From positions 3,844,001-3,908,000 of the forward strand of contig NZ_JBBKTU010000001.1 of NCBI RefSeq assembly GCF_037892605.1: a DNA stretch of 64,000 bases, in the 5' to 3' direction. Position numbers and translations under genes: made by a program. The notes below the pieces were generated by a model. It was not told the DNA's origin and ran no database searches. It worked only from the letters and a program-made list of their open reading frames with translations. The DNA is from Lacibacter sp. H407. Lineage in GTDB: Bacteria; Bacteroidota; Bacteroidia; Chitinophagales; Chitinophagaceae. Of the stretch, positions 60,885-64,000 are shown piece after piece (the stretch's first letter is position 1; each line of letters starts with the position of its first letter).

Positions 60885-61505
60885 ATGTTCAAACAAGCCT
60901 TGTACCTTAATGTTACGATCTCCATATTGCTGCTGGCCAGCAGCTGTGCAGTGAATAAAGACCCACAGGCAACGAAGTTCCGTCTCTTACAAAAAGGGAA
61001 ATTGAAAGATGATACCAGTTATGTGTACAGCTTGCCCTATGCGGTTAATACAAAGGAAATGGTGGTGCAAGGTTATTTCAGCAGATTTACACACAAGAAC
61101 AGAGCTGCCATCGATTTTAAGATGAAACGGGGTACGCCCATTCATGCTGCAAGAGGTGGAGTTGTAGCGAGGGTAAAAGAGGATGGTGATAAAGGTGGTT
61201 TAAACAGAGAGTTTCGACAGTTTGGTAATTCGATCATCATCAACCATGATGATGGCACAAGAGCAGGATACTGGCATCTGCAACTGAATGGGGCAGTGGT
61301 AAATGTTGGCGATACAGTACAGCAAGGTCAACTAATTGGTTATAGCGGTAAAACCGGTTACACAGCGTTTCCCCATCTCCATTTTATTGTGTGGCGTTCA
61401 GAAGCTGGCTCCTGGAAACAGATCGGCACCCGCTTTCAAACAAGGAAGGGAATCAAATATCTCCGCCCGTACAGAAGCTACAGAAGAACAACTGAACAGA
61501 ACTGA
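60885..61505 (+). CDS. M23 family metallopeptidase lipoprotein
   Basis: A 206-residue lipoprotein (SILLLASSC) with an M23/LytM zinc peptidase domain. The first metal-binding pair is in HKNRAAIDFKMKRGTPI, the domain continues with GGVVARV and NHDDGTRAGYWHLQ, and the second site is the HLHF motif near residue 170 (FPHLHFIVW). The first His-Asp spacing is close to the canonical HxxxxxxxD. It likely cleaves peptidoglycan peptides. Followed 20 nt later by trmH. Confidence 0.88.
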   Translation: MFKQALYLNVTISILLLASSCAVNKDPQATKFRLLQKGKLKDDTSYVYSLPYAVNTKEMVVQGYFSRFTHKNRAAIDFKMKRGTPIHAARGGVVARVKEDGDKGGLNREFRQFGNSIIINHDDGTRAGYWHLQLNGAVVNVGDTVQQGQLIGYSGKTGYTAFPHLHFIVWRSEAGSWKQIGTRFQTRKGIKYLRPYRSYRRTTEQN

Positions 61506-61525
61506 TTTGTCTTAATTTCGCTGCC

Positions 61526-62143
61526 ATGACTCCCGAACGAAGAGAACGCTTACTATCGGTGTTAAATAAACGACAGCCCGATCTTACAGTTGTACTGGAA
61601 AATGTATTTGATCCACACAATATCTCTGCTGTAATGCGCACCTGCGATGCAGTAGGTATCCAGGAAATTTATGTACTCACCAACAAAATTCCAAAACATA
61701 AAAAATGGGGTGCACGCAGCTCGTCCAGTGCAGCAAAGTGGTTAACGGTTCATCAGTTTGAAAGTGCGGAAGAATGCTTTACTGCGTTGCGAAAAAAATA
61801 CAAAAAGATCTACACCACACATCTCAGCAGCGATGCAGTGAGTTTGCATGAAATTGATTTTACTGAAAGCGTTGCACTGGTGTTTGGGAATGAACATGCC
61901 GGTGTAAGTGAAGAGATCATTGCAATGGCTGATGGTAATTTTATTATTCCGCAGATGGGTATTATTCAATCGCTCAATATTTCAGTTGCATGTGCTGTAA
62001 GTATTTACGAAGCTATGCGACAAAAGAAAAATGCAGGTCATTACGACAAGCAGCGATTGGATGACAGCACATTTCATACATTATTGGATGAATGGGGATT
62101 TCGGCCCGATGATCTGGAAGCTATCAATCCGGATGTGAATTAA
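61526..62143 (+). CDS. trmH: tRNA (guanosine(18)-2'-O)-methyltransferase (TrmH-like)
   Basis: A 205-residue SPOUT methyltransferase with motif 1 NISAVMRTCDAVGIQEIYVL, motif 2 VFGNEHAGVSEEI and motif 3 MGIIQSLNISVACAVSIYEAM. The N-terminus RRERLLSVLNKRQPDLTVVLENVFDPHN is typical of TrmH rather than RlmB. It methylates the 2'-O of G18 in tRNA D-loops. It is followed by a thioredoxin-like gene 9 nt later, in which a near-consensus -7 box overlaps the trmH stop (TAACTTTA, 62141-62148). Confidence 0.93.
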   Translation: MTPERRERLLSVLNKRQPDLTVVLENVFDPHNISAVMRTCDAVGIQEIYVLTNKIPKHKKWGARSSSSAAKWLTVHQFESAEECFTALRKKYKKIYTTHLSSDAVSLHEIDFTESVALVFGNEHAGVSEEIIAMADGNFIIPQMGIIQSLNISVACAVSIYEAMRQKKNAGHYDKQRLDDSTFHTLLDEWGFRPDDLEAINPDVN

Positions 62144-62152
62144 CTTTATAAT

Positions 62153-62644
62153 ATGAAGAAAGTCGTTTTTCTCCTGCTTGTTTTGATTGCCTTCTGCAAT
62201 GCCGAAGCACAACCCATCAAACGTTGGAAGATGGATAATCTTTTGCAATATGCAGATACAAACGATTCTGTATTGGTAATCAATTTCTGGGCAACTTTCT
62301 GTGGACCATGTATCGCTGAACTGCCTTACTTCCATAGCCTCACCAATAAATACAAGAAGCAAAATGTAAAACTGTTATTGGTAAGTCTTGATTTTGAAGA
62401 ATACTATCCGAAGCGTATCCGTGATTTTGCTAATAAAAGAAAATATACTGCCGAAATCGTTTGGCTGGATGAAGAAAAGCCGGACGAGTTTTGTCCACGC
62501 ATTGATCCAAAGTGGACAGGTTCTATGCCTGCTACTTTATTCATCAATAAGAAAACAGGTTACCGAAAATTTGTTGAGGCCGAAATGAAACCGGAAGAGC
62601 TGGAGAAAGAAATCAAATTACTACTTGGAAAAGTAGATCCATAA
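62153..62644 (+). CDS. Exported thioredoxin-like protein (TlpA/ResA type)
   Basis: A 163-residue protein with signal peptide (VVFLLLVLIAFCNAEAQ) and a thioredoxin fold. The active site is FWATFCGPCIAELPYF (about residues 45-60); PATLFINKKTGYRK carries the cis-proline strand. TlpA/ResA-type proteins reduce or oxidise periplasmic disulfides, for example in cytochrome maturation. It ends in a strong bidirectional terminator. Confidence 0.92.
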   Translation: MKKVVFLLLVLIAFCNAEAQPIKRWKMDNLLQYADTNDSVLVINFWATFCGPCIAELPYFHSLTNKYKKQNVKLLLVSLDFEEYYPKRIRDFANKRKYTAEIVWLDEEKPDEFCPRIDPKWTGSMPATLFINKKTGYRKFVEAEMKPEELEKEIKLLLGKVDP

Positions 62645-62680
62645 AATCAAACCCCCGCATATTGCGGGGGTTTGATTTTT
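62643..62680. terminator. Bidirectional rho-independent terminator
   Basis: AAAATCAAACCCCCGCA (62643-62659) pairs perfectly with TGCGGGGGTTTGATTTT (62663-62679), 17 bp, with a 3-nt loop. T-runs at both ends serve the plus-strand thioredoxin-like gene and the opposing redoxin gene that ends at 62695. Confidence 0.95.
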
Positions 62681-62694
62681 GATATCTGTATTGT

Positions 62695-63297
62695 TTACGA
62701 TTTACGCTTTATACCGCAGCCCATTGCTTTTGAAGTTTTCATACTTACATCTTTACCACCTGCCATTTCATCGATCGCTACTTTTAAATGATCACGTGTA
62801 CTTGCTGATGGCGTTTTTGGATTATCGGTGATAGCACCATGATAAACCAGTTTCATATCCTTATCAAACAAATAACACTCAGGTGTAACACGTGCACCAA
62901 AAGCATCGGCCATAGAACTGTTGTCGTCCATTACATATGGATATTTGTAACCTTGTGCAGCTGCATACTCTTTCATACGGGCAGGTGAGTCATCGCCACC
63001 ACGAGATGTTTCATTTGAATTTAAAACGATCACACCAATTTCTTTACTTAATGCATAACCATATCCCTCTGCCGCTACCTGTTGATTTTTTACAACCCAT
63101 GGACAAGTATTGCAACTGAACACAACCAGCAATCCGTTTTTCTTCTTTACATCGCTGAAGGAGTATTCCTTACCGGAAATATCTTTCATTTTTTTGGAGG
63201 CATTGGGAATGCTGCTTCCAATACTTAGTTCATCCGGTAAAACTGTGAACGCAAACAGTGTGAGTAGTGCCGCACACGATACAAGGATCTTTTTCAT
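62695..63297 (-). CDS. Exported redoxin/AhpC-TSA-like protein
   Basis: A 200-residue protein with signal peptide (ILVSCAALLTLFAFTVLP). The fold is thioredoxin-like with SCNTCPWVVKNQQ near residues 60-72 in place of the usual active site, VIVLNSNETSRGGDD, and ARVTPECYLFDKDMKLVYHG with the cis-proline. The CxxC-containing pocket suggests thiol redox activity, but the peroxidase Cys context of true AhpC/TSA is not obvious. No partner gene is adjacent on its strand. Confidence 0.85.
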   Translation of the reverse strand: MKKILVSCAALLTLFAFTVLPDELSIGSSIPNASKKMKDISGKEYSFSDVKKKNGLLVVFSCNTCPWVVKNQQVAAEGYGYALSKEIGVIVLNSNETSRGGDDSPARMKEYAAAQGYKYPYVMDDNSSMADAFGARVTPECYLFDKDMKLVYHGAITDNPKTPSASTRDHLKVAIDEMAGGKDVSMKTSKAMGCGIKRKS

Positions 63298-63328
63298 TTG
63301 CTTATAATTTAGGTTGATGAATGGTTGT

Positions 63329-63357
63329 AAAAAAACGTCAGCCAGAATTATGCTGAC
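63329..63357 (-). terminator. Rho-independent terminator after the BrkB-type gene
   Basis: GTCAGC (63337-63342) and GCTGAC (63352-63357) form a 6-bp stem; reading the minus strand it is followed by seven T (A-run 63329-63335). It ends the gene whose stop is at 63369. Confidence 0.8.
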
Positions 63358-63368
63358 TCTGCTTAAAG

Positions 63369-64000
63369 TTACACTGTTTCTTCCTGCTTTACCTCACCGC
63401 TTATCTCTTCTTTCAGCCTTTTATCGCTCTGTTTTTTGAGTAGCTTGATGCTCACATTCAGCTCAAAGCCAATTAACAAAACCAGCGAAATAAAGTTGAT
63501 AAAGATCATTAAGATGAGGATGGTACCGATAGAGCCATAAATCGTGTACACCGCAAAATTGTTGATCCAAAAAGAAAACAGGAATGTAAACAAAATAATG
63601 AGTGCGCTGGCCACAATAGAACCGGGCGAAATGAGCCGCCATTTTTTTTCAACCGAAGGAGCGTGCTTGTAAATAAAAGCAATAGAATAAAAAAACAACC
63701 CCACGATCACTACCCACCTTAAAATGATGATGAGCCATTTAATAAGAACGCTGTCAATTTTTAAGAGCAATAACACCCAGTTGAACAATGCGCCCTGTGT
63801 GATCAATAAAATAATGCTGGCTATAAAAATAAGAATGATCACAAATGTTAATCGGATGGCCTTCCAGCGATAAGCAAAGAAGTTTTTAATTTCTGTTTCA
63901 CGGATCGATTGATTAAAACTATGAATGATCCCAAGCACCGCATTGGACGAAAAATACATTGATGTTATAAAACCGATCGATAATAAACTGTTCTTTGGCC
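63369..64000 (-). CDS. YihY/BrkB-type membrane protein, cut by the window edge
   Basis: The reading frame stays open to base 64000, so the N-terminus lies outside; the Met at 63959 is internal. The visible 210 residues have about four membrane segments (for example LTFVIILIFIASIILLI, WVVIVGLFFYSIAFIY, IVASALIILFTFLFSF, IGTILILMIFINFISLVLLIG) and the family motifs LLSIGFITSMYFSSNAVLG near the cut, KKWRLISPGSIVAS, INNFAVYTIYGSIGTILILM and GFELNVSI. YihY/BrkB proteins are poorly understood membrane proteins, once linked to RNase BN in error. Polar C-terminal tail of about 25 residues. Confidence 0.88.
   Translation of the reverse strand, partial: PKNSLLSIGFITSMYFSSNAVLGIIHSFNQSIRETEIKNFFAYRWKAIRLTFVIILIFIASIILLITQGALFNWVLLLLKIDSVLIKWLIIILRWVVIVGLFFYSIAFIYKHAPSVEKKWRLISPGSIVASALIILFTFLFSFWINNFAVYTIYGSIGTILILMIFINFISLVLLIGFELNVSIKLLKKQSDKRLKEEISGEVKQEETV

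Noticed and set aside
1-64000. Genomic island, prophage, IS element or CRISPR array
   Set aside because: No integrase, transposase, phage structural gene, long terminal repeats or spaced direct repeats were seen; genes and base use look uniform.

Overview
The window is an ordinary-looking stretch of chromosome from a Bacteroidota bacterium, most likely family Chitinophagaceae (order Chitinophagales); I cannot fix the genus from sequence alone. The assignment rests on the protein families present (TonB-dependent receptors with STN domains, DUF4249, DUF4199, DUF5777, HU-CCDC81, TamL-type BamA lipoprotein, CzcA-TolC fusion), on the Bacteroidota -7 promoter box TAnnTTTG in front of many genes, and on weak Shine-Dalgarno sequences. 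Base composition looks uniform. I found no integrase, transposase, phage gene or CRISPR array. About 60 genes, one tRNA and several clear terminators are packed tightly. Most starts were chosen from signal peptides, neighbouring stops and promoter boxes.

Layout. 1-2.2 kb (minus): doxX-like, thioesterase and cinA operon. 2.3-8.7 kb (plus): a TPR protein, an outer-membrane beta-barrel, a membrane-anchored HU-CCDC81 protein and a methyltransferase. 8.7-15.6 kb: CNNM/CBS protein, divergent PAP2 phosphatase and LTA-synthase-like sulfatase, methyltransferase, rhodanese-thioredoxin lipoprotein, GtrA, DUF456. 15.7-20 kb (plus): fbp, a frameshifted GNAT gene, a lone ABC ATPase, FKBP isomerase, YfiT/DinB protein, Nudix hydrolase. 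20-28.4 kb (minus): folC, histidine kinase, TonB-like protein, SDR, DMT and MFS transporters, an unusual radical SAM protein. 28.4-32.4 kb (minus): a 4-TM/PH-like protein and a cassette of two cytochrome c lipoproteins, an OB-fold protein, YceI and a DUF5777 barrel, preceded by a perfect CRP/FNR-like palindrome.

32.5-38.5 kb (minus): heavy-metal efflux operon (small exported protein, CzcA fused to TolC, HlyD-type adaptor). 38.5-44.5 kb: a paralogue of the 4-TM/PH-like protein, truB, tamL facing a SpoU methyltransferase, an NAD(P)-binding protein, a small exported protein. 44.5-50.7 kb (minus): exported protein, gmhB, gmhA, two glycosyltransferases, DUF4199 and a dihydroorotase homologue that has lost its metal ligands. 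50.8-53.4 kb (plus): tRNA-Pro(GGG), GH43-like enzyme, L,D-transpeptidase. 53.4-60.6 kb (minus): a tight four-gene operon of exported protein, STN-type TonB-dependent receptor, DUF4249 lipoprotein and an MG2-like protein. 60.8-64 kb: M23 peptidase lipoprotein, trmH, thioredoxin-like proteins and a BrkB-type membrane protein cut by the window edge.

Functionally, the region is rich in cell-envelope biology: outer-membrane biogenesis (TamL), uptake receptors with a TonB-like transducer, peptidoglycan enzymes (M23, YkuD_2), heptose synthesis (GmhA/GmhB) next to glycosyltransferases, and lipid head-group enzymes (PAP2, LTA synthase-like). No single spectacular defence or mobile system is visible. 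The best leads for new biology are the TPR/barrel/HU-CCDC81 cluster, the cytochrome-YceI-DUF5777 cassette with its palindrome, the MG2-DUF4249-receptor operon, the paralogous 4-TM/PH-like proteins, the radical SAM protein and the pseudo-dihydroorotase.
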